Shown here one piece after another: positions 5,236-13,700 of a stretch of 27,746 nt of DNA (the stretch's first letter is position 1; each line of letters begins with the position of its first letter). Source of the stretch: DASVLX01 sp036384655 (GTDB lineage Bacteria > Actinomycetota > Actinomycetes > Mycobacteriales > Pseudonocardiaceae). The notes below the pieces were generated by a model. It was given only the letters and a program-made list of their open reading frames with translations. It ran no database searches and had not been told where the DNA came from. Position numbers and translations under genes: made by a program. The stretch covers positions 1 through 27,746 of the forward strand of contig DASVLX010000131.1 of assembly GCA_036384655.1 (NCBI GenBank), in the 5' to 3' direction.

Positions 5236-7462
5236 AGTTCAGTTCGGCGGGCTGTTGGGCGTCGGCCGCTGTGCCGGTGTCGGGTTCGACCAGGTCGGTC
5301 AGGGCGTGCGGAAGTGGGCCGAGGTGGAGGATGCCGAGGCGTTGGGTGGCGCGGGTGAGGGCCACGTAGAGATCGGCAGCGCCGCGCGGACCGTCGGCGA
5401 TGATCCGCTCCGGCTCCACGACCAGGACGGCGTCGAACTCCAGGCCCTTCGTTTCCGTCGGCAGCATGGCGCCCGGCACGTCCGCCGGCCCGATCACGAC
5501 GCTGGTGCCCTCCTGACCGGCCTCGGCCCGAACGAACTCTTCGATCGCGCCGGGCAGTTCCTCCTCGGTCACCAGCCTCGACCACGGCTTCACGCCGGTG
5601 GCACGGACCGATTCCGGCGCCCTCACGCCGGGTGCGAACTCGGCGAGCAGCCCCGCCGCGACGTTCATGATCTCCGCGGGCGTGCGGTAGTTCACGGTCA
5701 GCGACCGGTAGACCCAACGGCCGGGCACGTACCGGTCCAGCATCGCGGCCCACGACGTCGCTCCGGCCTCCGACCGGCGTTGGGCGAGATCGCCGACCAC
5801 GGTGAAGGAGCGGCTAGGGCAGCGCCGCATCAGCACCCGCCAATCCATTTCGGACAGTTCCTGGGCCTCGTCGACGACGACATGCCGATACGTCCAGTCC
5901 CGGTCCCCGGCGGCACGTTCGGCGAGCTCACGGGTGTCCCGCTCGACGAAGTGTTCCGCGAGGTCCTCGGCGTAGAGGAGGTCCTGGGCGATCAGGTGGT
6001 CCTCGTCGTCCATCATGTCCCGGCGCTCGACCATGCTGTCCAACACTTCTTCCGCGTACGCGGCCTCGGCCTTCCGTTTCCGCGCGGCGGCCCGTTCGGC
6101 GGCCTCCTCGGCCGTCCTGTCGTCGCCGAGCATGTCGACCAGTTCGTCCAGCAGCGGTACGTCCGACACCGTCCAGGCGGCGCCGTCCACGCGATACAAC
6201 GCCTGGTCGGCGCCGGCGGCCCGAAGCCGTCCACGCGAGGAATACAGCGGTGCCAATACTTCTTCCGGCTTGAGGATCGGCCAGAGTTCGTCGATCACGG
6301 CGGCGAAATCGTCGTTGCCGGCGAGTTCCTTGATCAGACCGGCCCGCTGGCGCTCCCATTCGTTGCGATTGTCCCGGGTCAGCCAGCCACGGCCCATCCG
6401 CGCTATCGCCCGCTCGGTGAGCACATACGTGATGATCTCGGTGAACACCGCGCGGGCCTCGTTGTGTGGCAGTCCGCTGGCACGCGCCTCCTGAATGGCC
6501 CATTCCGCGACCTCGGCATCGATGCGGCCGGTGACGGTGCCCAGCCGGATATGCACCGGATGTTCAGGCAGCCGCTCCCGATCGGCGATCGCCGCCTTGA
6601 GCACGTCCAGGATTTTCAGCGAGCCCTTGAGCCGTGCGGCCTCCGGGGTGTCCTCGGCGGTGACGTGCAGGCCGGGCACGAGGTCGCCGGCGGTCATGAA
6701 CACCACGTCGGACTCGCCCAATGATGGCAGGACGCGGCCGATGTAGGTCAGGAACGCCGGGTTGGGCCCGACGACGAGCGCCCCATGGCGTTCCATCCGG
6801 TCCCGCTGTGTGTAGAGGAGGTACGCGACGCGGTGCAGCGCCACGACGGTCTTCCCGGTGCCGGGGCCGCCCTCGATCACCAGCACCCCGGGGTGGTCGA
6901 GCCGGATGATCTCGTCCTGCTCGGCCTGGATCGTCGCCACGATGTCGCGCATGCCCTCGCCGCGCGGTGCGTTGACCGCCGCGAGCAGGACGGCGTCCGT
7001 GTCCCCGCGATCGCCCGCTTCGGGACGGCCGAGCACCTCGTCGGTGAAGTCGACGATCTGACGCCCGCGGGTGAGGAACTGACGCCGCCGACGCATGTTC
7101 TCGGGATTCGCCGGAGTGGCGGTATAGAAGGGGCGCGCGGCCGGCGCACGCCAGTCGAGCAGCAGCGGTTCGAAATCGTTTTCCTCGTCCAGAATGCCGA
7201 TCCTGCCGACGTAGGAATGTTCTCCGGAAAGGGAGTCCAACCGGCCGAAGCACAGCCCGTGGTCCGCCACGTCCAGCCGCTTCATCTCTTTGGCAAGCGC
7301 GTGCACCTCGATATCGCGTTCCAGGAGCGTGCCACCGTTCCCCAGCAGCGCCGCCGCGAACCGGCCCTTCACCCGCGCGCGCTCGGCGTCGAGCCGCGCG
7401 TACAGGTCGGCCACGTAGCTCTGCTCGGATCGCAGTTCCTCGTCATACCCCTGAGTTGACAC
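5234..7462 (-). CDS. helR: HelD/HelR-type RNA polymerase-associated ATPase
   Basis: A 742-residue superfamily I helicase-like protein. From GTG 7462 the Walker A motif GGPGTGKT is at about 198-205, preceded by the Q motif IQAEQDEII. Walker B is VVVDEAQELSEMDW, followed by motif III VVGDLAQRRS, VNYRTPAEIMNVA, motif V ETKGLEFDAVLVVEP and motif VI YVALTRATQRL. The Arg-rich N-terminal arm and the long insertion between motif Ia and Walker B (about residues 290-530) are typical of HelD, which binds RNA polymerase and releases it from DNA using ATP. HelR is the actinomycete version known to displace rifamycins. The GTG start has GAGG just upstream. ATG 7540 is rejected because it overlaps a -10 box. 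The family is secure. The HelR sub-assignment rests on the RAE and rgt remnant upstream. Confidence 0.85.
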   Translation of the reverse strand: MSTQGYDEELRSEQSYVADLYARLDAERARVKGRFAAALLGNGGTLLERDIEVHALAKEMKRLDVADHGLCFGRLDSLSGEHSYVGRIGILDEENDFEPLLLDWRAPAARPFYTATPANPENMRRRRQFLTRGRQIVDFTDEVLGRPEAGDRGDTDAVLLAAVNAPRGEGMRDIVATIQAEQDEIIRLDHPGVLVIEGGPGTGKTVVALHRVAYLLYTQRDRMERHGALVVGPNPAFLTYIGRVLPSLGESDVVFMTAGDLVPGLHVTAEDTPEAARLKGSLKILDVLKAAIADRERLPEHPVHIRLGTVTGRIDAEVAEWAIQEARASGLPHNEARAVFTEIITYVLTERAIARMGRGWLTRDNRNEWERQRAGLIKELAGNDDFAAVIDELWPILKPEEVLAPLYSSRGRLRAAGADQALYRVDGAAWTVSDVPLLDELVDMLGDDRTAEEAAERAAARKRKAEAAYAEEVLDSMVERRDMMDDEDHLIAQDLLYAEDLAEHFVERDTRELAERAAGDRDWTYRHVVVDEAQELSEMDWRVLMRRCPSRSFTVVGDLAQRRSEAGATSWAAMLDRYVPGRWVYRSLTVNYRTPAEIMNVAAGLLAEFAPGVRAPESVRATGVKPWSRLVTEEELPGAIEEFVRAEAGQEGTSVVIGPADVPGAMLPTETKGLEFDAVLVVEPERIIADGPRGAADLYVALTRATQRLGILHLGPLPHALTDLVEPDTGTAADAQQPAELN

Positions 7463-7538
7463 ATGCCCCTCACAGTGGCTAATCTGGTTCCAGTTTCGGT
7501 GAGTTCTCCGTCGGGTTTGGAGAACACGCCGACTTTTC

Positions 7539-7568
7539 ATTATCTACCTCTTGTCAAGTGCCCAGCAA
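7539..7568 (-). promoter_or_regulatory. Candidate internal promoter of the HelR-like gene
   Basis: On the minus strand TTGCTG (7568-7563) and GATAAT (7544-7539) are separated by 18 bases. Transcription would begin near 7532, downstream of ATG 7540, leaving GTG 7462 as the first start. A TTGACA at 7557-7552 is too close to the -10 to act as its -35. Confidence 0.45.
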
Positions 7569-7765
7569 AACGGCACGCCCTCCTCGTGGCCTGATGAGCC
7601 GTCCGACTCAGGCCGACAGCGGCCGTTCCGGCCGATCACGTCGAGCAGCCGGCCCGCGGCCAGCCACGCTCCGTCGGCGCTGATCGCGCTGGGCGCGGCC
7701 CGGTCTCCGCGACCGACGGGGCTCGGCCGTCGCCCGGAGTCATAGGTCGACAGCAACACACACAT
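7544..7765 (-). pseudogene. Internally deleted glycosyltransferase, probable rgt remnant
   Basis: A 73-codon frame from ATG 7765, with GGAG seven to ten bases upstream. It opens with MCVLLSTYDS, matching the first residues of Gtf/Rgt glycosyltransferases (family pattern M-VLL-T--SRGD). It then passes through a short unmatched segment to ISADGAWLAAGRLLD, matching the conserved C-terminal helix of the same family (pattern I-x-x-DGA-x-x-AA-x-LLLD). About 350 residues normally lie between these ends, so the gene seems to have lost its middle, including the UDP-sugar site. The final 20 or so codons have no counterpart. Rifamycin glycosyltransferases (Rgt) inactivate rifamycins and are induced through an RAE, and an RAE-like site lies 58 bases upstream. 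The glycosyltransferase reading is good. The rgt identity is inferred. Confidence 0.6.
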
Positions 7766-7822
7766 TTCCCCACTCCATTTCCCCGCGTTCCGGCCTCGGC
7801 GCGCTATTCTGCGGCACCACCC

Positions 7823-7841
7823 TGGTCTTGCCGCAAGCCCC
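7823..7841 (-). promoter_or_regulatory. Rifamycin-associated element (RAE)
   Basis: The minus strand reads GGGGCTTGCGGCAAGACCA. The RAE consensus as I recall it is GGGGCTTGCGGCAAGGCCC, giving 17 of 19 matches including the whole CTTGCGGCAAG core. RAEs lie upstream of rifamycin-induced resistance genes (rgt, arr, rph, rox, helR) in actinomycetes. This one is 58 bases before the rgt-like remnant and could drive the HelR-like gene beyond it. A -10-like CAGAAT follows at 7811-7806. The core is a dyad, so the site might also influence the divergent methyltransferase gene. Confidence 0.75.
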
Positions 7842-7916
7842 CCAGTGCGCTATATGTTGAAAGTGGCGGGGATTTCCCTTGCCAGTCTCCATGGCGATCA
7901 TTTCCGGGGCTTCCTT

Positions 7917-8930
7917 ATGGCCGATGACACGACCGGGTGGGGCGGAACGCTGTGGGCGGCCGCCGACCTGGTGACTCCGATGGCCGTCCGGGTGGCGGCA
8001 ACGCTGCGGTTGGCCGATCACATCGCCGCCGGCACCCGCACCGCCGAGGCCCTGGCCCAAGCCGTGGACGCCGATCCGGACGCGCTGGGGCGGGTGTTGC
8101 GGCACCTGGTCACCGCCGGCGTGCTGTCCCGTGACGACACCGGCGGTTACCGGCTGACCGGCCTGGGCGAGCAGCTCCGTGACGATCACCCCGACGGCAT
8201 CCGTGTCTGGCTTGATCTGGAAAGCGCGGTCGGGCGCGCCGACCTGTGCTTCGTCCAGCTGCTGCACACCGTTCGCACCGGCGAGCCCGCGTTCCCGCGG
8301 CAGTTCGGTCTCCCGTTCTGGGAGGACCTGTCCGCCGACCCGGAGCGCGGGGCGTCGTTCGACGCCCTGATGGGCGCGCGGCTGGCGGCGGACGCGCCGC
8401 TGGTGGTCGCCGCGTACCCGTGGGACACGCTCGGTCACGTCATCGATGTGGGCGGCGGTAACGCCAGTCTGCTGATCGCGATCCTCCGCGCCCACGACAA
8501 CCTGCGCGGCACGGTGATCGACCTGGCCGGACCGGTGGCCCGCGCCGAACAGGCCATTGTCTCCGCCAGCCTCGACCAGCGGGCTGGCACCAGGGTCGGT
8601 AGCTTCTTCGATCCCCTTCCCACCGGCGCGGGCGGCTATGTGCTGTCCGGCATCCTGTGCGACTGGGATGACGAGCACGCCCTGAGTATCCTGCGGCGCT
8701 GCGCCGAGGCGGCCTCGGAGACCGGAAAGGTGCTCGTGGTGGACCACGTCAACGACGAGCGGGACGACACGTTCACGGAGGGCGACCTGCGCATGTTGTG
8801 CTTTGTCCGGGGCAGGCAGCGCAGCCTGAATCAACTCGGCGAACTGGCGGGGTCGGCCGGCCTGGAGGTCGGCTCGGTCACGCCGGCCGGCTCGCGCTCG
8901 GTCGTCGAACTGCATTCGTCTCGGCACTGA
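7917..8930 (+). CDS. SAM-dependent O-methyltransferase (acetylserotonin O-MT family)
   Basis: A 337-residue small-molecule methyltransferase. The N-terminal winged-helix dimerisation domain spans about residues 12-85 (DLVTPMAVRVAATLRLADHI, then LGRVLRHLVTAGVLSRDD). The class I Rossmann fold has the SAM motif VIDVGGGNASLLIAI near 178-192. Later comes ILCDWDDEHALSILRRC and VLVVDHV, typical of the PF00891 enzymes in polyketide and anthracycline tailoring (DnrK/TcmO-like). ATG 7917 is chosen because the fold begins shortly after, with GGGG seven bases upstream. ATG 7845, 7854 and 7890 would add an unmatched leader. It diverges from the RAE. The 3' end overlaps the convergent TetR gene by 100 bases. 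The substrate is unknown. Confidence 0.85.
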   Translation: MADDTTGWGGTLWAAADLVTPMAVRVAATLRLADHIAAGTRTAEALAQAVDADPDALGRVLRHLVTAGVLSRDDTGGYRLTGLGEQLRDDHPDGIRVWLDLESAVGRADLCFVQLLHTVRTGEPAFPRQFGLPFWEDLSADPERGASFDALMGARLAADAPLVVAAYPWDTLGHVIDVGGGNASLLIAILRAHDNLRGTVIDLAGPVARAEQAIVSASLDQRAGTRVGSFFDPLPTGAGGYVLSGILCDWDDEHALSILRRCAEAASETGKVLVVDHVNDERDDTFTEGDLRMLCFVRGRQRSLNQLGELAGSAGLEVGSVTPAGSRSVVELHSSRH

Positions 8931-9628
8931 TCGCAGAGCTGTCCGACGAGCCCTTCGAGCAGGGCGGTGAGGCCGTACTCGAAGGTTTCGTCCATCCAGT
9001 CCGCCGTCTTCGCTCCCCACCCGCCACCCGGCAGCAGGCCGCGACGAATGCGGGGATAGGGACCGGACTCGATCAGCAGCAGCGTCCGCCGGTTGCGATC
9101 TCCCACCACCATGTCCCCCTCGGCATCCGCCCGCTGCTCCCTGGTCACCTCGACCCGGCGCAGCGCATGCCCGTCCACAAAGGAGTCCGTGACGGCCATG
9201 ACGGCGAACTTCTGCTCGTCACTGAACGGCGAGTCGTCCAGCGCGGCCATGGTCTGCTCGGCGTGCCGCAGCGCGTTGGGGCCCCAGCCCGCCTTCTGCA
9301 GCGCGACCAGCGACCAGGGATGCCGCATCCGCATCCGGTAGCTGCGACGAAGGATGGCGGACAGGGCGTCCCGCCACGGTCGCGCCAGCTCCTCCTCGCT
9401 GACCAGCAACTCGCCCATGAGCTGGTCGTCCATCAGCGCGACCAGCTCGTCCTTGGTGCGCACGTAGTTGTAGAGCGTCATGGTGCCGGCGCCCAGCTCC
9501 TGGGCCACCCGCCGCATCGAGACAGCCTCGAACCCCTCGCGGTCGGCGATCTCGAAGGCCACCTGCGCGAGCCGTTCCCTGCTGAACCGCGGAGGTCGTC
9601 CGGGCGTGCTCCTTGACATCTCGTACAT
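8831..9628 (-). CDS. TetR/AcrR-family repressor with TetR_C-type domain
   Basis: A 265-residue regulator. The HTH is near residues 18-60 (LAQVAFEIADREGFEAVSMR, then VAQELGAGTMTLYNYVRTKD), and the C-terminal ligand domain resembles the TetR_C_1 group (HPWSLVALQKAGWGPNALRH). ATG 9628 is the first start; ATG 9619 is three codons later. The last 100 bases lie antisense to the methyltransferase gene, and the tail after about residue 230 is a low-complexity Ser/Thr/Pro segment, so an ancestral stop may have been lost. It is divergent from the oxidoreductase at 9695 with only 66 bases between. The GTAC-rich palindromes there are its likely operators, so it probably represses that gene and itself. 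Confidence 0.85.
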   Translation of the reverse strand: MYEMSRSTPGRPPRFSRERLAQVAFEIADREGFEAVSMRRVAQELGAGTMTLYNYVRTKDELVALMDDQLMGELLVSEEELARPWRDALSAILRRSYRMRMRHPWSLVALQKAGWGPNALRHAEQTMAALDDSPFSDEQKFAVMAVTDSFVDGHALRRVEVTREQRADAEGDMVVGDRNRRTLLLIESGPYPRIRRGLLPGGGWGAKTADWMDETFEYGLTALLEGLVGQLCDQCRDECSSTTEREPAGVTEPTSRPADPASSPS

Positions 9629-9645
9629 CGTACCGGAACTATTTA

Positions 9646-9670
9646 GGTACGCAGTACCGTACGACGTACG
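9646..9670. promoter_or_regulatory. Two adjoining palindromic operators
   Basis: GGTAC-GCA-GTACC (9646-9658) and CGTACG-A-CGTACG (9658-9670) are perfect inverted repeats that share one base, between the divergent TetR and oxidoreductase starts. Further GTAC units occur at 9623-9626 and 9630-9633. They are probable TetR binding sites. Confidence 0.6.
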
Positions 9671-9694
9671 TAACTTCGACGCAGGGAGCACGAC

Positions 9695-10648
9695 ATGAAG
9701 GCGGCAGTGGTTCACGAGATCGGCGGCACGCCTCGCGCGGAGGACGTGCCGGCACCAGTACCCACGAACGGCGAGGTTCTGGTGCGGGTGCTCGCCGCGC
9801 CGATCAACGCCATCGACAGGGGCCGGGTGGCCGGCGCGCACTACTCGCGGCCGGACGTCCCCGCGATCTGCGGATGGATCGGCGCCGGCGAGCTCGGTGA
9901 CGGCCGGCGGGTCCTGTTCATGAACATGGCCGGCGGCAGCATGGCGGAGCAGGTCGCGGTCAATCCGGCGGCGCTGATCCCGATCCCGGACGGGCTCGAC
10001 CCGGCGGTCGCGGCGGCGGCCTTCAACCCGGGCATGTCGGCGTTCCAGACCGTCTACCACCGGGGCCCGGTGGAGCCCGGCTCGCGCGTCCTGGTGCAGG
10101 GCGCCACCGGGGTCACCGGGAAACTGGCGGTGCAGCTGGCTCACCTGCGCGGCGCCGGGCACATCGTGGCGACCGGCCGCAACCAGGCCGCCCTCGACGA
10201 GCTGCTGGAACTGGGCGCCAACGCGGTGATCCGGGTCGACCAGCCCGACGAGGCACTGGCCCAGGCGTACCGGGAGCAGGCGGGCGACGGCTGGGACCTG
10301 ATCGTCGACTACCTGTGGGGGCATCCGACCGAGGTCCTGATCCGGACCCTGATCAGGCATGACGCCGAGGCCAGGAATCTACGCACCCGGCTGGTTCAGG
10401 TGGGATCCATGGCGGGCGAGGACATCACCCTGCCCGCCGCCGTGCTGCGCAGCGCCGGGCTGGAGATCGTCGGCGTGGGAACCGGGACCGCGGGCGACCG
10501 GGAACAGGTGGCGGCCGCGATCCGGAAGTTCTACGGGCTGTTGCGGGACGGAAAGATCCGGGTCGACATCGACCGTGTCCCGCTGGACCGGGTCGACGAG
10601 GTCTGGCACCGGAGCCAGGGCGGCCGGCGTCCGGTGCTGATCCCCTGA
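9695..10648 (+). CDS. MDR-family NAD(P)H:quinone oxidoreductase-like protein
   Basis: A 317-residue medium-chain dehydrogenase/reductase. The N-terminal GroES-like domain (MKAAVVHEIGGTPRAEDV to about residue 110) lacks the Cys/His ligands of zinc enzymes. The Rossmann half carries the nucleotide motif VLVQGATGVTGKLAVQLA near residues 133-150. This fits the zeta-crystallin/quinone oxidoreductase branch, which reduces quinones or enones with NADPH in the cytosol. ATG 9695 has GGGAG (9683-9687) seven bases upstream. The divergent TetR gene and shared palindromes suggest induction by a small electrophile or quinone. A perfect hairpin 13 bases after the stop ends the transcript. Confidence 0.85.
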   Translation: MKAAVVHEIGGTPRAEDVPAPVPTNGEVLVRVLAAPINAIDRGRVAGAHYSRPDVPAICGWIGAGELGDGRRVLFMNMAGGSMAEQVAVNPAALIPIPDGLDPAVAAAAFNPGMSAFQTVYHRGPVEPGSRVLVQGATGVTGKLAVQLAHLRGAGHIVATGRNQAALDELLELGANAVIRVDQPDEALAQAYREQAGDGWDLIVDYLWGHPTEVLIRTLIRHDAEARNLRTRLVQVGSMAGEDITLPAAVLRSAGLEIVGVGTGTAGDREQVAAAIRKFYGLLRDGKIRVDIDRVPLDRVDEVWHRSQGGRRPVLIP

Positions 10649-10661
10649 GCGACATCGGCTC

Positions 10662-10696
10662 CTGTGGTGGGGACGAGTTGCTCGTCCCCACCACAG
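10662..10696. terminator. Bidirectional hairpin terminator
   Basis: CTGTGGTGGGGACGAG (10662-10677) and CTCGTCCCCACCACAG (10681-10696) pair perfectly over 16 bp with loop TTG. It sits between the convergent oxidoreductase gene (ends 10648) and RHS gene (ends 10713) and can serve both. Confidence 0.8.
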
Positions 10697-10712
10697 AGCG
10701 CGCCTCGAACTG

Positions 10713-13700
10713 TCAGTCGGTGTCCATCGGATCGCCACCGCTGTCACTCGAGTTGTCCTTGGGCTGGACGCCGTATTTCGCCAGAGTGGTATCGATCTCC
10801 GCCTGGGTCGGCCACTGGCCCGTCCGTGCCGCCTTGTGTGCGAGTTCCATCTCCGCCAAGGAATGTGCGTCCGCCGGCTCGGTGTAGGAAATACCCTTCG
10901 TGTATCCACCCTTCCCGTCCGAAATGACGTCACCGTACGCGACTCCCTCGCCCCGATCCCGCATATTCGCCAGCATGTGATCGTACGAGTCGTCAGTCTG
11001 CCTGGTCTCGAGAGCGTCGGCTGACTTGTCGTTATCGCCGAACGACTTCTGATACGAGTGGTTACCTTGCGCGTCCTGAAGATGGGCGTAACCCAACTGG
11101 TTGAGCTGGACCATGTTGCTGATCTGGTTCTTGCCGCCCTCAGCGGTGTCGGTCATGGCGTTGAACTGTGAGTCGCGGAAGTTGTTCTTGTAGTCGTCCC
11201 CCCGCAAGACGTTCCCATTCTCGTCATACTGGCCGAACGCCGGCCGAGCATTCCCCTGCTTGCCGCCACTGAACTGGGTTCCAGTGCCGTCGTGCGGGAC
11301 ATGCATCGACGTCTGCTCCATATACGCGGGCGCATTGTCCTCGACCCACTTCTCCTCGGTGCCACCACGCCGACCGGTGGCCAGTCCCGCTTCCTTCCAC
11401 TTGTGGACCAGGACATCGTAGCCTGCCGCATGCTCCGAATTATGCGTCGTGCCAGATACCTTCTTGGGATTCTTATTCACGTCTTCAAAGGCATCAGCCA
11501 GCCGCTTTTGTTCCTGTGTCCTGTCGCCGTATGTCCCGTTCGGCGGAGCGCCCGGCTTACGCCTGACCGTCGGCGGAACGGGCCGTACATTCGGCCCGGG
11601 CTTCTGCTTTTTCGCGGGCCGACCCGATCCGGAGCCTGGACCTGACGGTCCCGTCGCACACTGCTTCCTCTTGGTCAACCCGAGCGGATCGATCCAGCCG
11701 GTCGGGTTGGTGACATAGGCGAAACTGTCCGGCGCGGGATCGAGTCCGAGCGGATCGTGCGAAAGATAGCGGCCAGTTTCCGGGTCGTAGTAGCGGTAGA
11801 GATTGTAGTGGAGGCCGGTTTCGGAGTCGTGGTACTGGCCGGGAAACCGCAGCGGCGTGTAGGCCGAACCGGACTGGGACACCATCGCGCCCCACAATGA
11901 CGTCTCGCCGTGCCACGCCACGGTGCCGGCCTCGTCGACGAGATCGGTCGGGCTGCCCACAAGGTCGGTGACGATGGCGAGGAATCGCTCATTGACTTGT
12001 TGTTGGGTGGTGGCCTGGTCCAGCGGCCACTCGCGCTGGCTGACCGGCGCGTCGCCGCCGGGTTCCCAGTCCCAGGCTACGGCGAACGGACGCCGGCCGG
12101 CCCCGCCATGCGCCTGTTCGACGAGTTGACCGCCATCCCAGGTGAAATCGATTCGCTCGACGGTCTTGCCGGCGCCGTCCAGGCGTTCCTTGGCGATGCG
12201 CCGGCCCAGGGCGTCGTAGCGGTAACGCCAGCGCACGCCTCCCGGAGTGGTCACGCCGACCAGCCGATCGTCCGCGTTCCACAGGAACTGCCAGGTTTCC
12301 GGTTGACCGTTGGCGCCGCGCCGCTGCCGAGCGACGGTCCGGCCGGAGCCGTCATGCCGGTAGGTCAGGTCACCGGCGGACACCAGCAGCGTGCCGTCGT
12401 ACTGGCGCGGCCCCATCGCGGTTCCCCGAGCGGCCAGTGGCCAGTCGGCGAAGGTGATGGAACCGGCTGGGTCGTAGGCGTACCGCTCCTGCCACCGCTC
12501 GCCTTGAACGGCCTGGACACGGCCCTCCGAGTCGAGCGTGAACACCCGTGATCCGGACCACGTGTCGTTGATCGAGCCCAGGCTGCCATCCGGCTGGTAG
12601 CGGTAGTCGCGACGACGCAGCGGCCGATCACCGGCGGACAACAGGTGGGCGGTCAGGCGATGGTTCGCCGACCACGTCTGGCGCATCGCCAGCCGGCCAA
12701 GTTCCCGACGCACCGGTCGGCCGGCAATGTCGTAGTCGAACCAAAGCGTGCGGCCCGCGGCATGCAGTGCCAGTGGGTTGCTGGCCGCGTCAAATTCCCA
12801 ACTGGACTCGGCGCCCGATGGCCGGACGAGTTTGGTCGGGCGGCCGAGCGGGTCGTGCTCGAACCGCAGCACGCGGCCGTTGATCGACTCGCTGGTCTTC
12901 TGGCCCGCGTGGTCATAGGCGAGGACAACCTCGGCATCCTCGTTGCGAGCCAGCACCATCCGGCCAACGGGGTCGTAACCAAAGGTCGCGACACCGGTCC
13001 CCGAGGTGCGGCGGACGATCCGGCCGAGCGGGTTCCGTTCGAACGAGATGGTGTCACCCGTGCCGGTGATCTGTTTGATCAGTTGCCCGGCGGCGTTGTA
13101 CTCGTACCGCAGCTCGCGGCCGTTGTAGTCGGTCTCGGTCACGAGGTTGCCGGCCGCGTCGTACTCATACCGCCAGACCAGTCCGCGTTCGTTGGTGATC
13201 GACACCAGGCGCAGTTCCGTGTCGTAGCCGTAGCTCAACCGGCCGCCGTCGGCACCGACCTCCGCGGCGAGAAGGTCCAGACCGCCGAACTCGGTCCGTG
13301 TGACGTTGCCGTTCGCGTCGACGGTCTCCGTGTTGTGATCGTTGCCGTCGTAGGTCCACCGGGTTGTCGTGCCATCGGGTTCGATCCGTTCGCGCAGCTC
13401 GCCGCTGGCGGTCCAGGACATCCGGGTGACGCCGCCGAGTGGGTCGGTGATCGTACTGACGCGCCCGAATCGGTCGTACTCGTAGCGAGTGGTCGCGCCG
13501 AGCGGATCGGTGACCACGACCGGCAGGCCGGCGGCGTTGTGCTGGAGCCGGGTCGCGCCGCCCAGCGCGTCGGCGATCGCGGTGATGTTGCCCCGCTCAT
13601 CGTGGGCGTAGCTCGTGATCGCGCCGAGCGGATCGATCTCCCGGACGAGCTTGCCGATGCCGTCGTACTCGAACCGCCAGACACCGCCGTCCTCGGCGAC

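Noticed and set aside
5183..6724. Open frame of about 510 codons on the plus strand opposite the HelR-like gene
   Set aside because: Antisense of a clear SF1 ATPase gene with all motifs. The frame has shadow-type composition and no recognisable features.
7552..7557. TTGACA on the minus strand as -35 box of the HelR-like gene
   Set aside because: Only seven bases separate it from the best -10 (GATAAT), and no -10 lies at 16-19 bases downstream. TTGCTG at 7568-7563 fits the spacing instead.
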